Source: Lacticaseibacillus chiayiensis
Lineage (GTDB): Bacteria; Bacillota; Bacilli; Lactobacillales; Lactobacillaceae
Direction of reading: 5' to 3'
NCBI RefSeq assembly: GCF_004123795.1
Contig: NZ_MSSM01000006.1
Location: 1-64,000, forward strand
DNA: 64,000 bases
In this document: in pieces, positions 36,034-46,888 of the stretch
How positions within the stretch are numbered: position 1 is the first letter of the stretch
Layout: each line of letters opens with the position of its first letter
Program-made: the position numbers and the translations under genes
The notes under the pieces: generated by a model
Database searches by the model: none
Seen by the model: only the letters and a program-made list of their open reading frames with translations
Told to the model about the DNA's origin: nothing

Positions 36034-36931
36034 TTGGATTGAGCTAGCTGCGTTTATGATCTTGACAGTCGGCTGTCTCTGGCAATTGTGGTGGATTTTT
36101 CGCCGCCAACAAAACTGGCCTGTACGCTGGCTGAACCTCATCATTGTGGCTGTTGCACTTGTCAGCTGGTGGCTATGGCCACAACCAATTGTGCGCCTGT
36201 TGCTTTTCGTCATCACGGCGCTGGCAGGCAGCTTGGAATTTGTCTTGATTCGCCAGTTTCTCAGCGATCAGGACGCGGTGTTTGCGCGCAGCCTGGATAA
36301 AATGATGGCACAGTACTCACAGGAAGTGCAGGAGCTATACGCTAACATGCGCGGCTGGCGGCACGATTATCATGACCACCTTCAAGCTTTGAAAGCTTAC
36401 CTAGACAATCAAGACACGACCGGCGCACGCCAATATTTGAATGAACTGGAAGATAAACTGGACGCTGTCGATCCGCTCGTCCATTCCGGCAATGCCATGC
36501 TTGATGCCATCGTTAACGCAAAACTCACACTTGCGGAACGCCTGCAGATTCCGGTTAACGAAAAGGTCATCGTGGGCAATACGCCACTCATTAAAGACGT
36601 GGACTTAGTGGTGATTTTAGGCAACTTGCTGGATAACGCTATTGAAGCCATCAGTGAACAACCAGCTGATGAAAAGCGGCAATTGCGACTTTATATCGGA
36701 ATTGTGAAGCAACAGTTTTACATCTCCGTCACCAATACCCGTCCGGCTGACCAGGTGATTGACTATCAATACGCTTCCACTAAAAGTGATAAACGCGGCC
36801 TCGGGATTCGGCGGGTGAATAAGCTCGTCGCCAAGTACGACGGGATGATTAATCGTCAGTATGAGGATAAGGTTTTCGTCACTGAAATTGCGATTCCCAT
36901 TCACGCAGTCAAACCGACCACTCACGCATAA
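36020..36931 (+). CDS. GHKL-type sensor histidine kinase, small sensor
   Basis: 303 residues. Three hydrophobic helices (about 8-26, 38-52, 58-78) form a minimal sensor with almost no extracellular loop, unlike AgrC with six or seven helices. The phospho-His is 115 in GWRHDYHDHL. The N-box is GNLLDNAIEAI near 201-211 and the G-box KRGLGIRRV is near 263. With so little outside, the signal is more likely sensed in the membrane or through a partner protein, as in bacitracin-module kinases; this is inference. Confidence 0.88.
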   Translation: MTVTDWIELAAFMILTVGCLWQLWWIFRRQQNWPVRWLNLIIVAVALVSWWLWPQPIVRLLLFVITALAGSLEFVLIRQFLSDQDAVFARSLDKMMAQYSQEVQELYANMRGWRHDYHDHLQALKAYLDNQDTTGARQYLNELEDKLDAVDPLVHSGNAMLDAIVNAKLTLAERLQIPVNEKVIVGNTPLIKDVDLVVILGNLLDNAIEAISEQPADEKRQLRLYIGIVKQQFYISVTNTRPADQVIDYQYASTKSDKRGLGIRRVNKLVAKYDGMINRQYEDKVFVTEIAIPIHAVKPTTHA

Positions 36932-36955
36932 TTTGCGCCAGCAGGTCGGTTTTTT
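36914..36955 (+). terminator. Terminator-like hairpin between the kinase and the ABC genes
   Basis: CCGACC (36914-36919) in the last kinase codons and GGTCGG (36944-36949) pair over a 24-nt loop, followed by six Ts. It could partly uncouple the ABC genes from the regulator genes. Confidence 0.5.
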
Positions 36956-36984
36956 GGTAGGTTAAGATCAACGAGGTGAGTGGG

Positions 36985-38811
36985 ATGAAAAAATATAGCT
37001 TATGGAACAACCTGCGCTGGTACATCAAGTATCTGCGCAAAGATAAACCTTCCTTAGCCTGGACAGCAAGCGGCCTTGCCATTGATAAGGCAGCGGCCGC
37101 ATTGCTGGGCGTTTTTACGCCGGCGCTGTTGGTCGGGGCGATTACCGGACATGCTACGCTGGGGCAATTTGCTTGGCTGGCAACACTAACGGGACTGGGA
37201 CTCGCTCTGACCAGTGAAGTCAATTACCTGCTGCTGACCCATGACAGCGTCGCGAGTTCCGCTTTACGAGCCGCTATCGAACTGGACTTTCACCAAAAGC
37301 ATTGGGATCTTGACTACGACCAGATCAGCAGCGGCGAACTCCAAGGGCTATCGCACACTGCATTCAAAAAAGGGCTGAGCAACACATATGCCGGCGCCGA
37401 AGCTATCTATCTGTATGGCCGTGGAATGCTAGTAGACCTCACAACGCTAATCGTATTCCTAGCGACACTATCATTTGCCGTTCCGTGGGTCTTTGCGCTG
37501 GTCCTGGTCAGTGCGGCTATCAGTTATGCTGGCATGAGTTGGTACCGTCACTGGTATCTACAAAATAATGTCAAGTGGAACAAGTTAGGGCGCCAACAAG
37601 ACTACATCACCCGCAATGCCTACGCCTTGGAAAATGGTAAAGACATCCGGATGTTTGGCATGGCGAACTGGTATCATCACCACCTTGATCGTCTGCTCGC
37701 CTTGCAAGATGCCTGGCAATGCCGCAACTCGGTGCGTCGCTTTCTCGGCGAGCAAATCGGGCAACTTGCTGGTTTAGTGCGCGATGCCATTGTTTATGGC
37801 ACCCTGATTGTTGCCATCGTCCGCGGCAGTCTCTCCATTGCCCAATTCACTTTAATGTTCGGGATGACCAATAGTTTCATCACCTTATTGGATCAGCTTT
37901 TAACCGACTTCAGCAACCTGCAAAACGCCAGCGTCGACTTACAGGAAGTCCGCGAGTTTATGAATTTACAACCGCAAACCCCAAACCGCACACTCACGGA
38001 GGCGGAGCAGAAGCAGTTAGCAAAACGACCTGTTACCATTACGTTTTCGCACGTCACTTATCAATATCCGGGGGCCAAAAGTGCCAGTCTTAAAGACGTC
38101 AGCTTCACGCTGAAAGCCGGACAAAAGTTGGCGATCGTCGGCGTTAACGGTGCTGGCAAATCAACGCTTGCCCGCCTCATGATGGGCTTGTTGCATCCGA
38201 CAAGCGGCACCATCACCGTGAACGGGCTAAATGCCAATCTTTTACCACTATCAGAACGTTTTGCATTATTTGCCCCTGTCTTTCAGGAAACCATTATTCT
38301 TGCCCAGAGTTTAGCCAACAATGTTGCGATGACCGAGTATCCGGATCTAAACCGGGTCACAACCGCATTAGCCGAGGCCGGCTTGGGAACCTTCGTCAAA
38401 ACGCTGCCGCAAAACACTGCCACGCCCATGACCCGTTATACCAGAGATGACGGCGTTGAATTATCCGGCGGCCAGGCACAAAAGCTCATGTTGGCAAGGG
38501 CACTATACAAAGATGCGCCTGTCTTGATCTTGGATGAACCAACCGCTGCCCTTGATGCGATTGCTGAAAATGAGATTTATCAGGATTACGCGCAATTAGC
38601 TGCTGGTAAAACTTCTTTGTTCATCTCTCATCGATTAGCCTCAACCCGCTTTTGTGACAGCATCCTGTTTATGGATCATGGGCAGGTACTCGAATCCGGG
38701 ACGCATGAGCAGCTCATGGCCAAAGACGGCCGTTACGCGCAAATGTATCAAATTCAAAGTAAATACTATCAACCGGATGCAAAGGAGGCCATTGCTGATG
38801 GCAACTTCTAA
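36985..38811 (+). CDS. ABC exporter half-transporter 1 (membrane + ATPase)
   Basis: 608 residues. The N-terminal type I exporter membrane domain covers residues 1-320, with about six helices and the coupling stretch KWNKLGRQQDYITRNAYALENGKDIRMFG near 195. The ATPase starts near 350. Walker A GVNGAGKST is near 386, then FAPVFQE (Q-loop). The signature is ELSGGQAQK near 491, then Walker B VLILDEPTAALDA and H-loop FISHRLAS. No C39 peptidase domain is present, so it is not a leader-cleaving bacteriocin exporter. The start at 36985 has GAGGTG about 8 nt upstream. It overlaps the next half-transporter by 14 bp. Confidence 0.9.
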   Translation: MKKYSLWNNLRWYIKYLRKDKPSLAWTASGLAIDKAAAALLGVFTPALLVGAITGHATLGQFAWLATLTGLGLALTSEVNYLLLTHDSVASSALRAAIELDFHQKHWDLDYDQISSGELQGLSHTAFKKGLSNTYAGAEAIYLYGRGMLVDLTTLIVFLATLSFAVPWVFALVLVSAAISYAGMSWYRHWYLQNNVKWNKLGRQQDYITRNAYALENGKDIRMFGMANWYHHHLDRLLALQDAWQCRNSVRRFLGEQIGQLAGLVRDAIVYGTLIVAIVRGSLSIAQFTLMFGMTNSFITLLDQLLTDFSNLQNASVDLQEVREFMNLQPQTPNRTLTEAEQKQLAKRPVTITFSHVTYQYPGAKSASLKDVSFTLKAGQKLAIVGVNGAGKSTLARLMMGLLHPTSGTITVNGLNANLLPLSERFALFAPVFQETIILAQSLANNVAMTEYPDLNRVTTALAEAGLGTFVKTLPQNTATPMTRYTRDDGVELSGGQAQKLMLARALYKDAPVLILDEPTAALDAIAENEIYQDYAQLAAGKTSLFISHRLASTRFCDSILFMDHGQVLESGTHEQLMAKDGRYAQMYQIQSKYYQPDAKEAIADGNF

Positions 38812-40711
38812 AAATTCAGAAAAAACTATGCCCAAACAAACTGTTCATCGTGCTTTGCGGGTGGTGCACGTGATTCAAAGTCTCGATCCTTTGGCAATTC
38901 CGGTCGAATTCCTCCGTGCATTGACGACTGTCGGCATTCCTTACCTAAACATCGCTTTCCTCGGCTTGGTGCTTAATCAGTTACAACAACATGCAACGCT
39001 CCCGCAAATGGTGCTCCTTGTCGGTCTGTTTCTAGCCATTCGTTACCTGCTTCAACTGTCGAGTCAATGGTTTGCTAAATTAGCCGAAGATCATGAAAGC
39101 GGCGTAAACAGGCGGCTCACCCGCGCAACAACCGAGAAATTGTTGACGGTGAGTTATACCACCCTTCAGGATCCAGATATGCGTAAACAGTATGCTGGTG
39201 CTCAAGCCGGGCAAGCTTTTAATGGCGGCATGACCTCGCTCATGAAAGATGGCATGCAAGATTTCTTTTCGCTAATCATTGCGATTGGCTTCGGTGTTGC
39301 CACTTTGATCAGTCTGGCACGGGCAACTAACCACGTAACAATTTGGCTGAACGACTTTCGCTATCCACTATTGATTTTGGCGCTACTAATCTTCCCGATT
39401 GTCGTTGGAAGCTGGAGTATTCACCACACTAATCAGATTCAACAAGAACTTATCAGGAAAATCATCCCAAGCAATCGCCGATTTACGTACTTTTACCACT
39501 TCACGGAAAATATGGATAATCATGAAGTTATTCGCCTTTATCAAGCAGCCCATTTAGTCATGAACAATGAACGCAATGACAACAATGAATTCTTTGACGA
39601 ACTTCGCAAAGGTTATTGGCAAATGGCCAAGTTCGGTCACTGGCCTAACCTAGCCATTGCGTTGGCGGTCATCGGTTTGTACATTCTAGTCGGCACCAAA
39701 GCATTAATGGGCATCATCGCCATTGGCAGTGTGATGATCGCCGTCGGGTACTTTCAACAACTGATGACGGCTGCCTATCAATTTCTGCAGCAAGTCGGCA
39801 TGTACGTCAACATGGTCGATTACTTGCAATTTTACGCAGACTTTCTCGCCTTGCCGGATCACGACAAATCGGGCACACTTCCAGTAGAAAAGCGCAACGA
39901 CAACGAATTTGCCATTCAGTTTCACAACGTCAGTTTCAAGTATCCCGGTAGCGACCAGTGGGCTTTGCGTCACGTTAATCTGACTCTTAATATCGGTGAA
40001 CGGCTCGCGTTGGTTGGCCGCAACGGCAGCGGCAAAACGACGCTAATCAAATTGCTGGTACGCCTGTTTAAGCCAACTGAAGGCACCATCACGTTAAACG
40101 ACATTGACATCCAGAAATACGACGAAGACGAATACCGCAGTCTTTTGGGCGTCGTTTTCCAAGACTTCCGCCTTTTTGCTTACAGCATTGCGGAAAATGT
40201 CGCCGCCACGACCGAACCAGACCGTCAACGAGTTTGGGAAGCTTTGAAGGTGGCGGATGTGGTAGATCGCGTCAAGCGGATGCCGAAAACCATCGACACG
40301 CCAATCACTACCGCCTTGAGCGATGATGGGGTAGCCGTTTCCGGTGGCGAAGCGCAGAAAATCGCCATCGCCCGCGCTTGGTACAAAGATGCGCCGATCA
40401 TGGTTCTGGACGAACCCACCGCAGCACTTGACCCGATTTCCGAATATGAAATCTACCAGCGCTTCGACGAACTTATCGAAGGCAAAACCGCTATTTATGT
40501 CTCACACCGAATGAGCTCCACCCGTTTCTCCCAGCGCATTGTCGTCCTTGATCACGGTCAAATCGTCCAAGACGGCACCCACACCAGCCTTATGGCGCAT
40601 CCGGGTATTTACCGAGATCTATTCAACGCCCAGGCCCAATATTACACGAAAGACCGCATCAAAGCGGCTCGGAAAAAGGTTGCGGCTACTACGACGGCAG
40701 TGGCGGATTAG
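38798..40711 (+). CDS. ABC exporter half-transporter 2 (membrane + ATPase)
   Basis: 637 residues. The membrane domain (about 30-340) has IPYLNIAFLGLVLNQL, then PLLILALLIFPIVVGSWSI and LAIALAVIGLYILVGTKALMG. Walker A is GRNGSGKTT near 406, the Q-loop VFQDFRLF, the signature VSGGEAQK near 511, and Walker B MVLDEPTAALDP. Both half-transporters have consensus-like catalytic sites. AAGGAGG lies 9-15 nt before the ATG at 38798, which is 14 bp inside half-transporter 1. Together they probably form a heterodimeric exporter; the substrate is unknown. Confidence 0.9.
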   Translation: MATSKNSEKTMPKQTVHRALRVVHVIQSLDPLAIPVEFLRALTTVGIPYLNIAFLGLVLNQLQQHATLPQMVLLVGLFLAIRYLLQLSSQWFAKLAEDHESGVNRRLTRATTEKLLTVSYTTLQDPDMRKQYAGAQAGQAFNGGMTSLMKDGMQDFFSLIIAIGFGVATLISLARATNHVTIWLNDFRYPLLILALLIFPIVVGSWSIHHTNQIQQELIRKIIPSNRRFTYFYHFTENMDNHEVIRLYQAAHLVMNNERNDNNEFFDELRKGYWQMAKFGHWPNLAIALAVIGLYILVGTKALMGIIAIGSVMIAVGYFQQLMTAAYQFLQQVGMYVNMVDYLQFYADFLALPDHDKSGTLPVEKRNDNEFAIQFHNVSFKYPGSDQWALRHVNLTLNIGERLALVGRNGSGKTTLIKLLVRLFKPTEGTITLNDIDIQKYDEDEYRSLLGVVFQDFRLFAYSIAENVAATTEPDRQRVWEALKVADVVDRVKRMPKTIDTPITTALSDDGVAVSGGEAQKIAIARAWYKDAPIMVLDEPTAALDPISEYEIYQRFDELIEGKTAIYVSHRMSSTRFSQRIVVLDHGQIVQDGTHTSLMAHPGIYRDLFNAQAQYYTKDRIKAARKKVAATTTAVAD

Positions 40712-40721
40712 CAAAGCATTC

Positions 40722-40760
40722 AAAAAGGGCACCGACAAAAATTTGCCGCGTGCCCTTTTT
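40722..40760. terminator. Bidirectional terminator between the ABC genes and metG
   Basis: AAAAAGGGCAC and GTGCCCTTTTT form an 11-bp perfect stem, with A and T tracts included, between convergent genes. Confidence 0.92.
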
Positions 40761-40772
40761 AATTTACTTTAT

Positions 40773-42779
<2,007 letters not shown>

Positions 42780-42857
42780 TCAGAATGAGTCCAGTATAAC
42801 AGAGTATGAGCAGACTTGCTCAAAAATGGCGAATAAGTGGCTGGCTCACAAGCACCA

Positions 42858-43736
42858 TCAATCATTCGCCGCCAGCCAATGATCCAGCACATCGATAAAC
42901 TCGTCATGCTGATCCAGCAGCGCCAAATGCCGACTATTCGCAAACAGATGCCACTTGGCGCCCGGAATATGATCAACCACCGTTTTCGCAATCAGTGGCG
43001 TGCAAAGATCATCCGTGCCGCTGGTGACTAAAACCGGGACGTGAATCTTGTGCAGCTGATCGGTAACATCAAAGTCGCTAATCGTCCCGTTTTCGGTAAA
43101 CTCATTCGGGCCTTCCGCAATCAGGCTGGCACGCTTGCCGTTAGTTGGGCGGCGCAGCGGTTCAGGCGAATTCTCGTCAGGATCGTCCCAGCAATACTTT
43201 TCCATGTACCGATCATTGGCAGCCAGATACTTGACGTTGTTAAAATCACCGGTTCGTTCAGCCTCAGCAATCGCTTCCCTGTCTTCATAACTCAGATACT
43301 TAATCAGCCGGTGCTGCTCCTGCACCCACAGCTTAATCGAAGATGGAGAGCCGTCAATCATGACACTCTTAATGCCTTGCGGGTCAAAGCTCGTCAGATA
43401 GTACATCTCCAACATACCGCCCCAAGACTGGCCCAGCATGTGAATTTCGTCCAAGTGCAAATATTTGCGCAGCGCGATGAGTTCTTCAGCCCATGTTTCT
43501 TTGACGTAAACCGCCGGATCCTCTGGCAGCGAGGACTTACCGCAACCGACTTGATCATACATGATCAATTGCCGCCCAGTCTCGGCATAATCGTCCATGA
43601 GCTCAAAATAATTATGCGACGACCCCGGACCGCCATGAATCAACAACAATGGTGCCTTGTCCGCATTGGGTTCGCCTACAATCCGATAATACGTTTTGTA
43701 CTCATGAAACGGCATGTAGCCTTCTTTAATCTTCAT
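42858..43736 (-). CDS. pepI: Proline iminopeptidase
   Basis: Serine hydrolase that releases N-terminal proline from peptides, important for casein use by lactobacilli. It has 292 residues. Oxyanion loop HGGPGSS (34-40), nucleophile Ser 104 in GQSWGG, Asp near 241 in GTDDLC and His near 269 in SRHLAL. The order of motifs closely follows PepI of lactobacilli. GGCGGA precedes the ATG. A consensus-like promoter lies about 100 bp upstream. Confidence 0.93.
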   Translation of the reverse strand: MKIKEGYMPFHEYKTYYRIVGEPNADKAPLLLIHGGPGSSHNYFELMDDYAETGRQLIMYDQVGCGKSSLPEDPAVYVKETWAEELIALRKYLHLDEIHMLGQSWGGMLEMYYLTSFDPQGIKSVMIDGSPSSIKLWVQEQHRLIKYLSYEDREAIAEAERTGDFNNVKYLAANDRYMEKYCWDDPDENSPEPLRRPTNGKRASLIAEGPNEFTENGTISDFDVTDQLHKIHVPVLVTSGTDDLCTPLIAKTVVDHIPGAKWHLFANSRHLALLDQHDEFIDVLDHWLAAND

Positions 43737-43824
43737 AGCAATCCGCCTTTCGAAACCATTAAGCGCCAGGTTCAGTCATTAAAAACTGCTGAGCTTTTCT
43801 GGTGAAAACAGTGTACTCAACGTG

Positions 43825-43853
43825 ATTGTACTACACCACCGCCAGACTGTCAG
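43825..43853 (-). promoter_or_regulatory. Promoter of pepI
   Basis: CTGACA (43853-43848), 17 nt, TACAAT (43830-43825) on the minus strand. Short GTCTG direct repeats overlap the -35. Confidence 0.7.
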
Positions 43854-43880
43854 ACCGAATCCGGTGATCTCAGGCTAGTC

Positions 43881-44693
43881 TTAAAATAAATCCAACTGTC
43901 GTGGCGCCAATCCGGGAAAATCCAACCCCAGCATGTCAATGAACGCTTGAGCATTTGCGGCAGCGTCATGTCCGCCGTTGTTGTTGAAAATAACGGTCAC
44001 ATTTTTACTTTTCAAATGGTGCACAATGGTAGCAAACTGCTGCAACTCTTCTTGACTATAGCGATAATTCGTTCGCTCCGTGGTTTTGGCACCACTTTTG
44101 CCCCATGCCTGGTTCCGACCGTGCAGACGCAAAATCGTCAGCTCCGGATTCGTCGCAATCGGCACCAGCGGCACAGAACCACCCACAGTCTGGGCCTCGT
44201 CCACGACCACATGAATGTCGCCAGCCGCCTGCAACAAGCTGATTGTGGCATCGCGATACGCCGACAAATACCAACTGGCATGCCGAAACTCAACCGCCAC
44301 CGGCAAATCCGGCAGCCACTGATTGAGATTTTGAAGATACCGGACATTTTCCGCTGTCACGCCAAAATAAGGCGGAAACTGGCATAACACTGCCTGTAGC
44401 TGATGTGCGTCAACCAACGGCGCCACCATGTCATTAAACCGCGAAAACTCTGCAACCAAATCCTGCGTGGCTTCGTGTTTGGTCATCAGCTTACTGGCCT
44501 TCACAATAAACTGAAAGCTCGCCGGCACCTGCGCCTGCCACCGCCGAATCTGGTCCACCGTTTTTAAACCATAGAAAGTCGTGTCTAGCTCAATCACCGG
44601 AAAATACTGCGCATAATCCGCAAAGGTACTGCGCTTACCATTTGCTGCAATACTAGGATGATCGGCTACACTGGTTAAACCAACGTTAATCAT
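43881..44693 (-). CDS. DUF72 (YecE-like) TIM-barrel protein
   Basis: 270 residues starting MINVGLTSVADHPSIA. DUF72 landmarks: YAQYFPVIELDTTFYGLK near 32, FQFIVKASKLMTKHEA, VAVEFRHASWY near 150, and NVTVIFNNNGGHDAAANAQAF near 245. The barrel resembles endonuclease IV and radical-SAM-like barrels, but its activity is unknown. The start at 44693 overlaps the end of the Nudix gene by 8 bp. The usual partner of DUF72 in Firmicutes varies. Confidence 0.88.
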   Translation of the reverse strand: MINVGLTSVADHPSIAANGKRSTFADYAQYFPVIELDTTFYGLKTVDQIRRWQAQVPASFQFIVKASKLMTKHEATQDLVAEFSRFNDMVAPLVDAHQLQAVLCQFPPYFGVTAENVRYLQNLNQWLPDLPVAVEFRHASWYLSAYRDATISLLQAAGDIHVVVDEAQTVGGSVPLVPIATNPELTILRLHGRNQAWGKSGAKTTERTNYRYSQEELQQFATIVHHLKSKNVTVIFNNNGGHDAAANAQAFIDMLGLDFPGLAPRQLDLF

Positions 44694-45165
44694 GCTGTTC
44701 ACCGTCCGCGATCTGAAATTTCTGTAGAACATCACCGGTAAAATATGACGCATAATCGTGCTTTTCACCATTCAAAGCATAGCGCAACAACGGCTGTAAA
44801 TCCGGTACCAACCCAGGATTATCCGCCAGCAGCCAATCCTTGGAAAAGGTCGCCAAAATACCTTCACGGGTAGCTTGCGGCATCTGAAGCCGGTCAGACG
44901 TTTTCCCAAGAAAGGCGTAAAGCTCACCGCGAAGTTCACCGTTGACGTGCCAGAAAATCCGTCCGGCACCGCGCAATTCGTGCGCCGGAATAATAATGTG
45001 GCTTTCTTCTTGCAACTCACGCGCAGCACAGACAGCAGGCGTCTCATCAGGCAAGAATTTACCACCGAGTGTATTCCACATACCGCGATAAGGGGGATTC
45101 GTGCGGTTTATCAACAGCCATCCCGTTGGCGTCTCGACAGTCACCAATGTATATTTCTTGACCAT
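44686..45165 (-). CDS. Nudix hydrolase (MutT-like)
   Basis: 159 residues starting MVKKYTLVTVETPTGWLLINR. The Nudix box is GGKFLPDETPAVCAARELQEESHI near residues 35-58; the final Gly of the consensus is His here, while all the Glu residues are kept. The MutT-like N-terminus suggests a nucleotide pyrophosphatase such as 8-oxo-dGTPase, but this is not certain. The second ATG (45165) is preferred because AAGGGG is 6 nt upstream; an ATG two codons earlier is too close. Confidence 0.85.
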   Translation of the reverse strand: MVKKYTLVTVETPTGWLLINRTNPPYRGMWNTLGGKFLPDETPAVCAARELQEESHIIIPAHELRGAGRIFWHVNGELRGELYAFLGKTSDRLQMPQATREGILATFSKDWLLADNPGLVPDLQPLLRYALNGEKHDYASYFTGDVLQKFQIADGEQHD

Positions 45166-45209
45166 GTGCATCCCCTTTTCAAAAATGATCCAATTGACGC
45201 GCTTGAAGC

Positions 45210-45236
45210 AAAAAGGCGCCGAAACGGCGTCTTTTT
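45210..45236. terminator. Terminator between the L-HicDH and Nudix genes
   Basis: AAAAAGACGCCG and CGGCGCCTTTTT form a near-perfect stem with a TTT loop. It works on either strand and lies 28 bp after the dehydrogenase stop. Confidence 0.85.
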
Positions 45237-45263
45237 AAACTTCGGTCTTGCTATCGAAATACG

Positions 45264-46169
45264 TTATTTCATTTTTTTAAACGTATCCTTGATGATGCCT
45301 GCTGAATGGACATACTTCGCCCGTTCGTCATCGGTCAATTTCAATTCCGGCGTGTTGACAACGCCGAGCTTGCCGATCGTTGCGGGATGGCCGATCGCAA
45401 TACCAAATTCAGGATCGTAATTGGCGCATGGGAAAATCCGCTTGGCATCACTGATGATGGCTTGAGTCATTTCGGTCGCAATGGTTGCAATGCCATAACT
45501 AGTGTAGTGTTTCGCATTGTAAATCTTCCAACCGCCAGCCCGCGCCGCATCAGCCAACTGATCATAATCCACCTTGGCATATTCCGCGATCGGTTCGTTA
45601 TTGACGCGAACCGTCGACCACGCCGTGAACTGAGACTCGCCATGTTCGCCCATGTTATACCCACGTACATCCGCAACATTCACATGCAGCGTCTCCGCAA
45701 CCGCACGCCGCATCCGATAAGTATCCAATGATGTACCAGTACCGATAATCTGTGACTTCGGTAAATCAAGTAAATACTGCCAGTAACTGGTAACGGCATC
45801 ACATGGGTTGGTAATATCCAGCAAAACGCCGTGGAAGCCGGACGCTTTTAACTTCGGCGCCACATCGTCCAATGCTACCTTGGATGTTTTTGTTTCGCCA
45901 ATCCGGTCACCATTTGAAATAGCACCGATATTGCCGACTGCAGAAATCACCACGTCAGCATCTTTCAACGCATCATAGTCGTTGACCACAATCTCGGTGT
46001 ACGTCGGCAACCCGCCTAATGCATCTTTCAAATCATAACTTTCGCCTTCAGCCAATTCGGTTTTCTGGTCAATTAACACCAGTTTGTCTGCAACGCCTTT
46101 GCTAACCAGATTGAACGCTGTCGTCACACCGACATGTCCAATCCCAATGATACCAATCGTTCTTGCCAT
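45264..46169 (-). CDS. L-2-hydroxyisocaproate / L-lactate-type dehydrogenase
   Basis: NAD-dependent 2-hydroxyacid dehydrogenase of the LDH/MDH family, 301 residues. The nucleotide loop is GIIGIGHVGVTTAF near residues 5-18. The catalytic pair is DITNPCDAVT near 142 and the His in YNMGEHGESQFTAW near 189-202. The substrate-side sequence (SLDTYRMRRAVAE) and the conserved YNxGEHGxSQF follow L-HicDH more than classical Ldh, pointing to branched 2-ketoacids. AAAGGAG precedes the ATG at 46169. Repeat copy I lies just upstream. Confidence 0.87.
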   Translation of the reverse strand: MARTIGIIGIGHVGVTTAFNLVSKGVADKLVLIDQKTELAEGESYDLKDALGGLPTYTEIVVNDYDALKDADVVISAVGNIGAISNGDRIGETKTSKVALDDVAPKLKASGFHGVLLDITNPCDAVTSYWQYLLDLPKSQIIGTGTSLDTYRMRRAVAETLHVNVADVRGYNMGEHGESQFTAWSTVRVNNEPIAEYAKVDYDQLADAARAGGWKIYNAKHYTSYGIATIATEMTQAIISDAKRIFPCANYDPEFGIAIGHPATIGKLGVVNTPELKLTDDERAKYVHSAGIIKDTFKKMK

Positions 46170-46188
46170 ATTAACAAGTCTCCTTTCA

Positions 46189-46262
46189 TCATAACGCGTT
46201 CCCCGGCGCAGAAATCTACGTGTAAGGACCTTGGAGCCTAAACGCACCGGCTCAAGCTCACT
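46189..46262. repeat. Palindromic intergenic element, copy I (centre deleted)
   Basis: ATAACGCGTTCCCCGGCGCAG...GTGTAAGGACCTTGG, then directly CCTAAACGCACCGGCTC...GCTCAC. The central hairpin is missing. The right end overlaps the stop codon of the TMEM175-like gene. Confidence 0.75.
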
Positions 46263-46854
46263 CTCTTGGATCGCGCAACAAATGCCGTTCGACGCGTTGA
46301 TCCGGAATCGCCCACAACAATAACATTAACAAGTCCAGTATGATCGTTAATGGCGGCCAAAGCAAAGCCAAAATCATCGCGACAAATGCCATGACAATCG
46401 AACCAACCGCTTTCCAGTCATGCTGATGGCCGTATAGCTTCACCAACGCCGATGTCGGGCCGTTGACATGCCGCAATGTGAACACCAAGAGAAGATAACT
46501 AACATTCGCCATAAACACAACAAAGCCATAAATCAGCTCCGGTCCGAATGCGTCGACATGTCCTTCACCGACCCAACTGGTTGCAAACGGGAACATGGAA
46601 ATCGCCAGCATGAAAAACGAATTTGTCCACATAACGCGCCAGTCAATGCGTTTCACCAGCTGAAACAGATGATGGTGATTGTTCCAATAAACAATCAGCG
46701 TCAAAAACGACGCTAAATAAATTCCGAACCTTCCTCGTAACGCCCAAAGCGATGCAAGCGAACCGCTGTGAGGCGGATTCAATTCCAACACCAGGATCGT
46801 TAAAATAATCGCGATGACCGCATCGGTAAATGCCTCGAGCCGTCCTTTACTCAC
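46258..46854 (-). CDS. TMEM175-family (DUF1211) membrane protein, short form
   Basis: 198 residues starting MSKGRLEAFTDAVIAIILTILVLEL. The family signature R...F-S-D appears as RLEAFTDAVIA. About six helices span the protein, and a short basic tail closes it (DQRVERHLLRDPRE). The start is GTG at 46854, with GGGG 8 nt upstream; another GTG two codons earlier is too close. Its last codons are shared with repeat copy I. A longer paralogue lies at 13324-14208. Confidence 0.87.
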   Translation of the reverse strand: MSKGRLEAFTDAVIAIILTILVLELNPPHSGSLASLWALRGRFGIYLASFLTLIVYWNNHHHLFQLVKRIDWRVMWTNSFFMLAISMFPFATSWVGEGHVDAFGPELIYGFVVFMANVSYLLLVFTLRHVNGPTSALVKLYGHQHDWKAVGSIVMAFVAMILALLWPPLTIILDLLMLLLWAIPDQRVERHLLRDPRE

Positions 46855-46888
46855 CGTCACATCCCCTTTTCGTCACTGTTGTCATTGA

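Noticed and set aside
43041-43805. 254-codon plus-strand frame opposite pepI
   Set aside because: Antisense shadow of a clear pepI gene; its sequence has no domain and no start signal.
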